Below are positions 1-5,804 of a stretch of DNA of 12,383 bases, in pieces. Each line of letters starts with the position of its first letter. Positions within the stretch are counted from its first letter, which is position 1. The stretch lies in contig JAFXIM010000041.1 of NCBI GenBank assembly GCA_017533165.1, forward strand, positions 1 to 12,383, written 5' to 3'. A program made the translations under genes and the position numbers. The DNA comes from Eggerthellaceae bacterium (lineage in GTDB: Bacteria; Actinomycetota; Coriobacteriia; Coriobacteriales; Eggerthellaceae). The notes under the pieces were generated by a model. The model saw only the letters and a program-made list of their open reading frames with translations, was not told the DNA's origin and did no database searches.

Positions 1-7
1 ATCTCAT

Positions 8-83
8 GGGGCATTAGCTCAGCTGGGAGAGCGCGGCGTTCGCAATGCCGAGGCCAGGGGTTCGATCCCCCTATGCTCCACCA
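8..83 (+). tRNA. tRNA-Ala, anticodon CGC
   Basis: A full cloverleaf can be drawn. The 7-bp acceptor stem pairs 8-14 with 73-79 and contains one G-U. The D arm is GCTC/GAGC (17-20 and 29-32). The anticodon stem pairs 34-38 with 46-50 around loop TTCGCAA, placing anticodon CGC at 41-43, which reads the alanine codon GCG. The variable loop has 5 nt. The T arm is AGGGG/CCCCT around TTCGATC. Discriminator A80 is followed by an encoded CCA at 81-83. The total of 76 nt is normal. The promoter would lie left of the window. Confidence 0.97.
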
Positions 84-91
84 TGAAATGC

Positions 92-118
92 AAGGGTCGC
101 AACACGCGGCCCTTTTTT
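92..118 (+). terminator. Rho-independent terminator of the tRNA-Ala gene
   Basis: A 9-bp stem (92-100 with 106-114, one G-T pair) surrounds the loop AACAC and runs into a TTTTTT tract. It begins 8 nt after the tRNA CCA end, so the tRNA is probably the last or only gene of its transcript. Confidence 0.88.
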
Positions 119-165
119 CATTGCCGAAAATCTCACAGGGATCGAACGTAAGCGAGGGGAAAACA

Positions 166-204
166 GCAAAGAAAAGCGCCTCGGCTCGCGAGAACCGAGG
201 CGCT
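166..204 (-). terminator. Rho-independent terminator downstream of the Veg-family gene
   Basis: Read on the minus strand, AGCGCCTCGG pairs perfectly with CCGAGGCGCT (175-184 with 195-204) over a 10-nt loop. The stem is followed by TTTTCTTT. It lies 29 nt past the stop of the minus-strand gene ending at 234 and faces the tRNA terminator, so the two units converge and are insulated from each other. Confidence 0.88.
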
Positions 205-233
205 GGTGCCTTATCCTACGAAGCGCTCACGCC

Positions 234-575
234 TTAGGAAAGCACCCGCTCCGTTTCGGAATCCTCGAGGGGAGCAAAGCCCTCTTCCATGGAGTCTTCC
301 TCGATGAAGGGAGCAAACAGGGGCTCGCCGTTCTGGGAAAGCTCGACCATACCGGTCAGCACGTCAACGTACTGGTAGGACTGACGAGCAGTACGACCAC
401 GCTTGCGGTCGACTTCCATGATGAACAGCTGGGGATGAACCTGGGTGAGAACACCTTCGCTCTCGACGATCTTAGAACGGCCCATATTGGCACGAACCTT
501 CAAGCGCTGACCGACAAAGTCGTTCAGCGTGTCATGAATGGAATCTACGATCTTTGCTTGCTTAGCCAAATCCAT
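234..575 (-). CDS. veg: Veg family protein
   Basis: This 113-residue protein matches the Veg (DUF1021) family of small Gram-positive proteins. The core GQRLKVRANMGRSKIVE (22-38), then GVLTQVHPQLFIMEV (41-55) and SYQYVDVLTGMVEL (66-79), has the family's small beta-barrel pattern and its characteristic sequences. The acidic tail (91-113, six Glu and several Asp) goes beyond the typical roughly 85-residue Bacillus protein. In Bacillus subtilis Veg stimulates biofilm formation and affects sporulation; its biochemical role is not settled and nothing here adds to that. The start at ATG 575 is chosen because AGGA lies 9 nt upstream (585-588). A longer reading from TTG 608 would place that ribosome binding site inside the gene. 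It is a single-gene unit with its own terminator. Confidence 0.88.
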   Translation of the reverse strand: MDLAKQAKIVDSIHDTLNDFVGQRLKVRANMGRSKIVESEGVLTQVHPQLFIMEVDRKRGRTARQSYQYVDVLTGMVELSQNGEPLFAPFIEEDSMEEGFAPLEDSETERVLS

Positions 576-621
576 TCTGAAAAATCCTATCTTGGGTGAC
601 GCAGACAAATAACAGTTCGAT

Positions 622-640
622 ATTTTATCACGCTTGTCAA
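622..640 (-). promoter_or_regulatory. Candidate promoter of the Veg-family gene (extended -10)
   Basis: On the minus strand TGATAAAAT (622-630) reads as an extended -10 (TGN plus TAAAAT) about 47 nt before the start codon. A perfect TTGACA lies at 635-640, but only 7 nt from this -10, so the two cannot serve as a conventional -35/-10 pair. Either the extended -10 acts alone, or TTGACA pairs with a weak -10 further downstream. Transcription probably starts within 585-616. Confidence 0.4.
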
Positions 641-841
641 GTATTCGTTAGACCACATCAACTAATCCACAATGGCAACATTGCTGATCGGGGAACTTTT
701 TCTTTTTTCAAGGGGAATCGGGCTCCTTGAGGCAGGAATGCATCGCACTCAAACTCAAAACCTTCCCTCCCCTTTCGTACCGTTCGCCCTGTATTGCTGC
801 CATCATTAGAGGATGTCACAAAACCGAAACACGTTAATTCG

Positions 842-872
842 TAGAATGCACACATGAATGAATTGTCAATTC
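842..872 (+). promoter_or_regulatory. Candidate SDR promoter with 13-bp palindromic operator
   Basis: TAGAAT (842-847) is a reasonable -10 with no good -35. It would start transcription near 854. Immediately downstream lies GAATTGTCAATTC (860-872), a perfect 5-bp inverted repeat with a 3-nt centre, placed where a repressor would block initiation or early elongation. Regulation of the dehydrogenase by a dimeric repressor is inference only, since no regulator gene is in the window. Confidence 0.3.
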
Positions 873-910
873 GCTACACCTAACGCGATTCAATACGCTA
901 GGAGGACATC

Positions 911-1711
911 ATGGGTTTTCTTAAGGGCAAGACCGCAATCATCACCGGTGCTGGTTTCGCCGCACTGAAGGACGGTTCCGCAGGCTCCATCGGCTTCGGC
1001 ATTGCCACGGCATACGCCAAGGAGGGCTGCAACCTCGTCATCACTGGCCGCAACATGGCCAAGCTCGAGGCTGCGAAGGAGAAGCTGGAAGGCGAGCACG
1101 GCATTGAGGTCCTCATCGTTCAGGCTGACGTCAACGCTGGCGCAGACAACGCAAGCGTGGTTCAGAGCGTCATCGACCAGACCATCGAGAAGTTCGGCCG
1201 CATCGACGTCCTGGTCAACAACGCTCAGGCTTCCGCTTCCGGCGTCACCCTGGCCGACCACACCACCGAGCAGTTCGACCTCGCCATGTACTCCGGCCTC
1301 TACGCAACCTTCTACTACATGCAGGCTTGCTACCCGCACCTGAAAGAGACCAAGGGTTCCGTCATCAACTTCGCATCCGGCGCAGGCCTCTTCGGCAACT
1401 ACGGCCAGTGCGCATACGCAGCCGCCAAGGAAGGCATCCGCGGCATGTCCCGCGTTGCAGCAACCGAGTGGGGCCCGGATGGCATCAACGTCAACGTCGT
1501 CTGCCCCATCGCCTGGACTGCAGCGCTTGAGAACTTCAAGGACGCCTACCCCGAGGCCTTCGAGGCTAACGTGAAGATGCCCCCGATGGGCCACTACGGC
1601 GACGTCGAGAAGGAAATCGGCCGCGTAGTGGTTCAGCTGGCCTCCCCTGACTTCCTGTACCTCTCCGGCGAGACCCTTACCCTCGAAGGCGGCATGGGCC
1701 TGCGTCCGTAA
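911..1711 (+). CDS. SDR family oxidoreductase, possible 12alpha-hydroxysteroid dehydrogenase
   Basis: A 266-residue classical short-chain dehydrogenase. The start ATG lies 5 nt after AGGAGG (900-905). The cofactor loop begins T12-G13-A14-G15, but the expected GxG (G28-F29-G30) is displaced by an insertion of about 9-10 residues carrying ALKDGS. NNA is at 103-105; the catalytic Ser156, Tyr169 and Lys173 (YAAAK) are all present. TGR (45-47) after the second strand, with no acidic residue, favours NADP(H), by inference. The same inserted loop, the NNAQASASGVT segment and the EGGMGLRP end are, as I remember them, features of the Eggerthella bile-acid 12alpha-hydroxysteroid dehydrogenases. That substrate assignment is from memory and unverified. 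It stands alone, with no other steroid-metabolism gene nearby, and is followed by a strong terminator. SDR membership is certain; the substrate is not. Confidence 0.93.
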   Translation: MGFLKGKTAIITGAGFAALKDGSAGSIGFGIATAYAKEGCNLVITGRNMAKLEAAKEKLEGEHGIEVLIVQADVNAGADNASVVQSVIDQTIEKFGRIDVLVNNAQASASGVTLADHTTEQFDLAMYSGLYATFYYMQACYPHLKETKGSVINFASGAGLFGNYGQCAYAAAKEGIRGMSRVAATEWGPDGINVNVVCPIAWTAALENFKDAYPEAFEANVKMPPMGHYGDVEKEIGRVVVQLASPDFLYLSGETLTLEGGMGLRP

Positions 1712-1751
1712 GGGCGACGCAAGGGAGATACGCGCCCACGTCCGTAAGGGC
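1703..1751 (+). repeat. Short direct repeat spanning the SDR stop codon
   Basis: CGTCCGTAAGGGC occurs at 1703-1715, where it covers the last two codons and the stop of the SDR gene, and again at 1739-1751, 36 bp later in non-coding DNA. This looks like a small local duplication of the gene's 3' end. Confidence 0.7.
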
Positions 1752-1790
1752 AATGGGAAGGGGCAAGCGCCTCAACTCACCCCTCAAACC

Positions 1791-1825
1791 AAAAGGAGCT
1801 CGAAACTTATTCGAGCTCCTTTTTT
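1791..1825. terminator. Bidirectional rho-independent terminator between SDR and MFS genes
   Basis: AAGGAGCTCGAA (1793-1804) pairs perfectly with TTCGAGCTCCTT (1810-1821) around a 5-nt loop. Flanking A/T pairs extend the stem to 14 bp. The plus strand ends in TTTTTT, and the minus strand in TTTTGGTTTG. It therefore serves both the SDR gene (stop at 1711) and the convergent transporter gene, whose stop at 1846 lies 20 bp away. Confidence 0.93.
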
Positions 1826-1845
1826 GCGCGATAAATTGAAGGCCT

Positions 1846-3069
1846 CTAATCCTGCGGCATCTTCCACAGCAGCACGAAGCCAATGATGAATAGGGACGCG
1901 ATGGAAAGCACGCCGATGGAGGCGTTTCCCGTAAGCTGCGTGAATACACTCATCAGGAAGGTGCCCATGACGGCAGCATACTTACCGAAGATGTCGAAGA
2001 AGCCGAAGTATTCGTTAGCACGCTCCTTCGGAACCAGTCGACCAAACTCCGATCGGGAGAGAGCCTGAACGCCACCCTGGAACAAGCCGACGCAAAAAGC
2101 GAGGAACCAAAATTCGGCAGCCGTATCAAGGCAAAGAGCCGCAAACAGCGCAATGAGGAAATAGGCTGCAATTGCAATGAGCAGCATCTTGCGCGCGCCA
2201 AAGCGCCCGGCAAGGCGCCCGTAGGCAATAGCCGACGGGAAGGCTACAAACTGGGTGAACAGCAGCGCGAGCACAAGCTGGGTAGAGTCAATACCCAAAT
2301 CGGTACCAAAGCTCGTGGCCATCTTGATGATGGTGTGCACGCCGTCGATGTAAAAGAAGAACGCCAGCATGAACATGAGCATGCGACGATCAGCGGCTAT
2401 GGACTTAAGCGTGCCCAGAAGACCAGCGAAGGTGCTGCGAACCAGATGCGGCTCGCGCTCCTTGTAGTGAGTCTGCTCGGCGTTGCGGAACAGGGGCAGC
2501 GTGAAAGCAAGCCACCACACAGCAGTAATGATAAAGGCGATCTTCATGCCGGTGATCTGGTCGATGCCAATAGCTCCACCGCCGAGCACCACGCCGAGGC
2601 AGGCGATGAAGGGGACGCAAGAACCGATATAACCCCAGGCAAAACCGTGAGAGGAAACCGTATCAAGCCTGTCGTCGGTGGTAACGTCAATCAGCAGGCC
2701 ATCGCAAAACACCATGGAGGCGTTAAGCGCAATGGATGCGATGACATAGATCGTCAAGAACACGAAAGCATGCGAGGGAACGCCCAGAGCCGCGCAGGCG
2801 ACGGCGCCCGTGCCAGCAAAGCCGATGAAGAACTTCTTCTTGTTGCCCTTAAGGTCAGCCAAGCTACCCAAAATGGGCATGAGCAGTGCCACGATCAGAG
2901 AAGCGACCGTTTCGGCATAGCCCCAGGCAACCACAACGGAGGAACCCGGCTCCGCAAGCGTGGCAAAGTAAATGGGGATCAAGGTCGAGCACAGCATGAC
3001 GAAGGCCGAATTGCCGACGTCATACAAGATCCAGCTTTTCTCCTGCTTTGTGAACTTCATGCGGCCCAC
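1846..3069 (-). CDS. MFS transporter, UMF1/Atg22-like
   Basis: A 407-residue protein made almost entirely of hydrophobic segments, as expected for a 12-helix major facilitator. Marks of the UMF1 (vacuole-effluxer Atg22-like) branch are YDVGNSAF (16-23), the loop GSLADLKGNKKK (68-79), the conserved D123/D128 region before SSHGFAWGYIGS (139-150), FYIDGVHTI (239-247) and QALSRSEFGRLVPKERANEY (335-354) followed by FGFFDIFGKYA. Fungal Atg22 exports amino acids from the vacuole; bacterial members have no agreed substrate, so none is given. Start: GTG 3069 lies 7 nt after GAGG in GAGGTGA, a good spacing; the in-frame ATG at 3060 would shorten the protein by 3 residues and is a real alternative. The gene is divergent from the phospholipase C-like gene and ends at the shared terminator. 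Confidence 0.9.
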   Translation of the reverse strand: MGRMKFTKQEKSWILYDVGNSAFVMLCSTLIPIYFATLAEPGSSVVVAWGYAETVASLIVALLMPILGSLADLKGNKKKFFIGFAGTGAVACAALGVPSHAFVFLTIYVIASIALNASMVFCDGLLIDVTTDDRLDTVSSHGFAWGYIGSCVPFIACLGVVLGGGAIGIDQITGMKIAFIITAVWWLAFTLPLFRNAEQTHYKEREPHLVRSTFAGLLGTLKSIAADRRMLMFMLAFFFYIDGVHTIIKMATSFGTDLGIDSTQLVLALLFTQFVAFPSAIAYGRLAGRFGARKMLLIAIAAYFLIALFAALCLDTAAEFWFLAFCVGLFQGGVQALSRSEFGRLVPKERANEYFGFFDIFGKYAAVMGTFLMSVFTQLTGNASIGVLSIASLFIIGFVLLWKMPQD

Positions 3070-3092
3070 TGCCTCACCTCATGCTTCGCGGG

Positions 3093-3123
3093 TACAATAC
3101 TCATAGCAAACTCAGACATTATA
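3093..3123. promoter_or_regulatory. Opposed candidate -10 boxes of the MFS and PLC-like genes
   Basis: TACAAT at 3093-3098 on the plus strand would start the PLC-like transcript near 3105. A perfect TATAAT on the minus strand (3118-3123) would start the MFS transcript near 3111. Neither has a good -35. Since the two initiation sites would nearly coincide and each transcript would cross the other's -10, the promoters should exclude each other if both are real. Confidence 0.4.
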
Positions 3124-3159
3124 CGACGAAGCCCCACGGAAAACGGCAAAGGAGACACC

Positions 3160-4119
3160 ATGCCTTCGCTTATCACCCATGATCTATTCGGCGGCGACGT
3201 ATACGACGCCCTCTATTCCACCATCGGCGGCTCCCGCGACGAATACCACGCCTTCCTGCTCGGCAACCAAGGACCCGATCCCCTGTTTTACGCGCATGTC
3301 GACCCTCTGCTCAGGCAGGCCCACGGCCTTGGCAGCCGCATGCATCGCGAGCAAACCCCCGAGCTCATGCTCGCCATGAAACGCGCGGTTTCGTTATTGG
3401 GCGAAGGCGAGCGCGCCATTGGCCGCGCCTATGCGCTTGGCTTCCTGTGCCACTACCTGCTTGACCGCACTGTTCATCCTCTGGTCTACTCCTACGAGCA
3501 CGCCATCTGCGATGCGGGCATCGAAGGACTCGATCGGGAGGATCACAGCGAAGTCCACGCCGTGATCGAAAGCGAGCTCGACGAAATGATGCTCACCGTG
3601 AAGCTGCAGACCACGGCTCGTCAGTTCAACCCGGCAACTCAAGTGCTGCGCGCAAGCGACCAAGTGCTCGACATCATCTCGAAGATGTATGTGCACGTCG
3701 CCGACTCGGTGTTTGGCTGGCCCATACCCGCAAATTCCTTCAGGGCATCGCTCAAGCACATGCGCACCGTGCAGGGCCGCGTCTTCTACTCGCCACGCGG
3801 TATCAAGCGCCAGCTCATAGGCTCACTCGAAACCCTCGTACGCAGGCATTCCTTCCTGCGTGCCATGAGCCATCGCAACGAAGAGCTCCTTGAAAGCGAC
3901 TTCGACAATCACGAGCACCTGCCCTGGGAAAATCCCCTGACAGGAGAGGTTTCCACTACAAGCTTCTGGGATCTCTACGACGAAGCTCGGCAGCTGGCCT
4001 TCGAGGGAATCCTCGCCTTCGATGCCCCCTCCTTCGACCTAGAGGCAGCGCGCACGCTCACCCGCGGCCGCAACTTCGCCGGAGAAACCTATAGCGCCGT
4101 GATCATCAAGGTAGAGTAG
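3160..4119 (+). CDS. Zinc-dependent phospholipase C family protein
   Basis: A 319-residue protein. ATG 3160 follows AAAGGAG (3148-3154) at a 5-nt spacing. The open frame continues upstream to 2335, but that part is antisense to the MFS gene and is not protein-like. The layout of the bacterial zinc-dependent PLC fold (PF00882) is visible: H7-D8 near the N terminus, GNQGPDPLFY (35-44), H62, GFLCHYLLDRTVHPLV (94-109) with H98, D102 and H106, then H114, H129 and HAVIESELDE (133-142). These His/Asp/Glu residues are the probable metal ligands. Unlike secreted clostridial PLCs there is no signal peptide, so a cytoplasmic role or a non-lipase phosphoesterase role is more likely. Substrate unknown. 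The C-terminal half (about 190-319) is helical with no motif I recognise. It is divergent from the MFS gene and convergent with the DUF47 gene. Confidence 0.82.
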   Translation: MPSLITHDLFGGDVYDALYSTIGGSRDEYHAFLLGNQGPDPLFYAHVDPLLRQAHGLGSRMHREQTPELMLAMKRAVSLLGEGERAIGRAYALGFLCHYLLDRTVHPLVYSYEHAICDAGIEGLDREDHSEVHAVIESELDEMMLTVKLQTTARQFNPATQVLRASDQVLDIISKMYVHVADSVFGWPIPANSFRASLKHMRTVQGRVFYSPRGIKRQLIGSLETLVRRHSFLRAMSHRNEELLESDFDNHEHLPWENPLTGEVSTTSFWDLYDEARQLAFEGILAFDAPSFDLEAARTLTRGRNFAGETYSAVIIKVE

Positions 4120-4159
4120 TGCCGCAGTCGCATTACCGCGACCCATGTTTTCGCCGCAG

Positions 4160-4236
4160 CTTGGCTTGCTGCAGCCGCGATATGCCACAGGTCGGCTTGT
4201 CGCAACCGCGATATTAGGCCACAGGTTGGCGTAGTC
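4160..4236. repeat. Tandem imperfect repeats of about 31-34 bp
   Basis: Unit 1 (4160-4190) and unit 2 (4191-4224) align as nTnGGCTTG..., GCAnCCGCGATAT, then GCCACAG. A third partial unit GTTGGCGTAGTC follows at 4225-4236. A weaker relative with GTCGCATTACCGCGAC lies further left, around 4127-4142. The array is non-coding and directly precedes the long inverted repeat at 4246. Two full units are too few and too uneven for a CRISPR. Confidence 0.65.
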
Positions 4237-4245
4237 AGACAGCGA

Positions 4246-4346
4246 GAAGGGCCCCGGTGCCTGCAGCGGGCGCGTTGCACGGCTGAGCCTACTTCGGTAG
4301 GCGAAGGCAAGTGCAAAAGCGCTCGATGGAGGTGCCGGGGCCCTTC
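4246..4346. repeat. 101-bp long imperfect inverted repeat; possible structured RNA or REP-like element
   Basis: Nested complementary arms fold the segment into one long rod. The outer stem is 4246-4262 with 4330-4346 (17 bp; the outermost 12 are perfect, GAAGGGCCCCGG against CCGGGGCCCTTC, then two G-U and three pairs). A middle stem of 7 bp pairs 4267-4273 with 4319-4325. Then come a G/AA internal loop, TTGCAC with GTGCAA (4275-4280 and 4311-4316), an asymmetric loop containing opposed GA/GA, and GCCTAC-TTCG-GTAGGC (4287-4302). The cUUCGg tetraloop forms only in plus-strand RNA, which hints at strand. There is no U-tract on either side, so this is not a standard terminator. It does not show the SRP RNA conserved loop. 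Alternatives are a REP-like palindrome between convergent genes or a small non-coding RNA. Confidence 0.6.
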
Positions 4347-4360
4347 GCAGCATCGAGTTG

Positions 4361-4385
4361 GCGGCCGTTGCGTCAGCACGGCCGC
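4361..4385. repeat. GC-rich hairpin just after the DUF47 stop codon
   Basis: GCGGCCGT (4361-4368) pairs with ACGGCCGC (4378-4385) across a 9-nt loop, 4 bp beyond the DUF47 stop codon on the minus strand. No T-run follows, so it may protect or pause the 3' end rather than act as a canonical terminator. A further inverted pair, CTCGATG (4322-4328) and CATCGAG (4351-4357), lies between it and the long element and competes with that element's middle stem. Confidence 0.5.
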
Positions 4386-4389
4386 AACA

Positions 4390-5019
4390 TTAGAGATTCT
4401 TGAGAACAACGGTAGCCATGACGTCGGCTGCGTGCTCGCAGGCGTCTACGCAGCGCTCCATGCGAGCGTAGGTGCGAGACCATACGAGAACGTGCATGGG
4501 ATCTTCGTTGTCTTCAACGTGAAGGTGACGCATGGCGTTGAGGTACACGCGATCGGCGGCTTCCTCGTAGTCGTTGACGTCAACGATGTGCTTGCGGAAG
4601 TCCTTGGTCTTCTTGAAGTTCTTGAAGTCCTCCATGGCGCCGTTGAGGCCCTCGCAGCTCTTCTTGATGAGTGCGACGAGTTCATGGGCGTATTCGGGCA
4701 TAGTGCGTACGTCGTACATGTACATATGCTGCAGAACGTCCTCGATGGAGTCGAGAATGTTGTCAAGGTCATGGGCGAGCTCGACGATATCCTCGCGATC
4801 GATGGGCGGCATGAAGTCGGTTGCAACGCTCTGGAAGATGGCGTGATTGAGCATGTCACCCTGATGCTCGATCTCGTGAACCTGCTCGAGAATAGGCGGA
4901 AGGTCAGCTGCAACCGTATAGTTCTCAAAAGCGTTGATCAGGATGTCGGCTTCCTTAACAGCAAGCTCAGTAAGCTGAGCGTACGCCTCAAAGTAGTCGA
5001 ACTTCTTCTGCTTGGCCAT
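4390..5019 (-). CDS. DUF47 family (PhoU-like) protein
   Basis: A 209-residue all-helical protein of the DUF47/PhoU_div family (Pfam PF01865). ATG 5019 lies 8 nt after GAAGGAG (5028-5034), a strong ribosome binding site. PhoU-type metal-site signatures are visible: HEIEHQGD (48-55), REDIVELAHDLDNILDSIED (75-94), the second-repeat YEEAADRVY (151-159) and the C-terminal ERCVDACEHAADVM (188-201). Family members usually accompany a Pit-type phosphate/metal transporter and are thought to modulate it. Here the upstream neighbour is the MBL gene and no pit gene is in the window, so the partner must be elsewhere or absent. A 15-bp palindrome lies in its leader. The length is normal for the family and no residue appears to be missing. 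Confidence 0.88.
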   Translation of the reverse strand: MAKQKKFDYFEAYAQLTELAVKEADILINAFENYTVAADLPPILEQVHEIEHQGDMLNHAIFQSVATDFMPPIDREDIVELAHDLDNILDSIEDVLQHMYMYDVRTMPEYAHELVALIKKSCEGLNGAMEDFKNFKKTKDFRKHIVDVNDYEEAADRVYLNAMRHLHVEDNEDPMHVLVWSRTYARMERCVDACEHAADVMATVVLKNL

Positions 5020-5043
5020 GGTTCATGCTCCTTCACGCATGCC

Positions 5044-5058
5044 GTCCGCACTGCGGAC
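5044..5058. promoter_or_regulatory. 15-bp perfect palindrome in the DUF47 gene leader
   Basis: GTCCGCA-C-TGCGGAC is a perfect 7-bp inverted repeat with a single central base, 25 bp upstream of the DUF47 start codon and 9 bp upstream of its ribosome binding site. With a 1-nt centre it cannot form a compact RNA hairpin without opening inner pairs, so a protein-binding operator is the better reading. The regulator is unknown. No convincing -35/-10 pair was found in 5020-5135. Confidence 0.4.
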
Positions 5059-5135
5059 TTGTAAACATAACTGCCGATACCAGAGTGTAGCGCACCCCAT
5101 GGTGGGCACAGGCCGTAATGGGGCGAACGGAACCC

Positions 5136-5804
5136 CTACTCGGCTCCAAAACGCGCGAAAACGCGCTTTCTTTCCGCTCCGATGGTGGTGAGGCTGTTGT
5201 GGCCGGGCAAAACGGCCACGTCATCGGGAAGGTAGGCGAGTTTCTTCACAGACGCTGTCATCTGCTCCATGCTGCCGCCCTCGAAATCGGTGCGACCGAC
5301 AGTACCGGCGAACAGGGTGTCTCCCGTGATGAGTACGGGAAGCCCTTGCGGGTGATTGCCGAACTGCGGAATGAGGAACAGGCACATGCTTCCCGGCGTA
5401 TGACCCGGAGTGGACATGATCTTCCACTCCATCTTGCCCACCTTGACCACGTCTCCGTTGCTAACGCGAAGGTCAACCGGGCAGGGGTCGGCGGTCTTCA
5501 TGAAGTCCGACTTAGGTGTCTCGACGAAGGGGGCATCGGCTTCGGAGGCGATCACCTTCGCACCCGTAGCCTCGCGCAACGCACGAGCGGCACCCATGTG
5601 ATCATAATGGTGATGAGTGAGCACGATGGCGTCAGGCGTTTTGCCCTCGAGGGCGAGCAGAATGCGGTCCACTTCGCAGGAGGGGTCGACCACCATCACT
5701 CCTTCCCCGTCGGAGATGATGTAGGTGTTATTCTCGAGTGCACCGAGCACCAAATAGGTCACGTCGACGCACAGACCCTGCACTTCGTACAGATCAGTTG
5801 CCAT
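5136..5804 (-). CDS. MBL-fold metallo-hydrolase (glyoxalase II-like)
   Basis: A 222-residue single-domain metallo-beta-lactamase-fold hydrolase. All binuclear metal ligands are present: THHHYDH (63-69; H64, H66, D68, H69), H135 in TPGHTPGS, D162 in GDTLFAGTVGRTDF and H202 in LPGHNS. The GDTLF...GRTD segment and the length match the YqgX/GloB-like group often annotated as hydroxyacylglutathione hydrolase. Since it lacks the C-terminal helical domain of true glyoxalase II, its substrate is probably another thioester or ester and cannot be named. No signal peptide, so cytoplasmic. ATG 5804 follows AAAGGA (5810-5815) by 5 nt. It begins 39 nt after the rel stop codon on the same strand, so it is very likely co-transcribed with rel. 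Confidence 0.9.
   Translation of the reverse strand: MATDLYEVQGLCVDVTYLVLGALENNTYIISDGEGVMVVDPSCEVDRILLALEGKTPDAIVLTHHHYDHMGAARALREATGAKVIASEADAPFVETPKSDFMKTADPCPVDLRVSNGDVVKVGKMEWKIMSTPGHTPGSMCLFLIPQFGNHPQGLPVLITGDTLFAGTVGRTDFEGGSMEQMTASVKKLAYLPDDVAVLPGHNSLTTIGAERKRVFARFGAE

Larger units (their letters stand above)
609..910. other. Intergenic region between divergent veg and SDR genes
   Basis: About 300 bp hold no convincing gene. A 65-codon minus-strand frame (658-855) has no recognisable protein pattern and no ribosome binding site. A small hairpin CAATG-GCAA-CATTG sits at 670-683, and a T-rich run follows at about 697-708, too far off for a normal terminator. The right part carries the SDR promoter/operator candidates, and AGGAGG at 900-905 is the SDR ribosome binding site. 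Confidence 0.6.

Noticed and set aside
8..83. tRNA gene as an integration site of a mobile element
   Set aside because: No integrase gene and no repeated copy of the tRNA 3' end was seen in the window.
697..735. Terminator at the T-rich run with the AAGGGG/CTCCTT inverted repeat
   Set aside because: The T-run precedes the stem on the plus strand and would be A-rich on the minus strand, the wrong order for a rho-independent terminator in either direction.
890..1753. 287-codon minus-strand frame opposite the SDR gene
   Set aside because: The SDR on the plus strand has complete catalytic motifs and AGGAGG; the opposite frame is a Val/Ala/Gly/Asp-rich shadow.
2335..3159. Open frame continuing upstream of the PLC-like gene, giving a 594-residue protein
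   Set aside because: The extra 275 codons are antisense to the MFS gene, are rich in charged residues with no domain pattern, and the strong AAAGGAG site with ATG 3160 marks the real start.
4160..4236. CRISPR-like repeats
   Set aside because: Only two full imperfect units lying directly next to each other, with no spacers and no cas genes.
4246..4346. Small signal recognition particle RNA
   Set aside because: The size and hairpin shape are similar, but the conserved apical GGAAGG/AGCAGC-type internal loops are absent.
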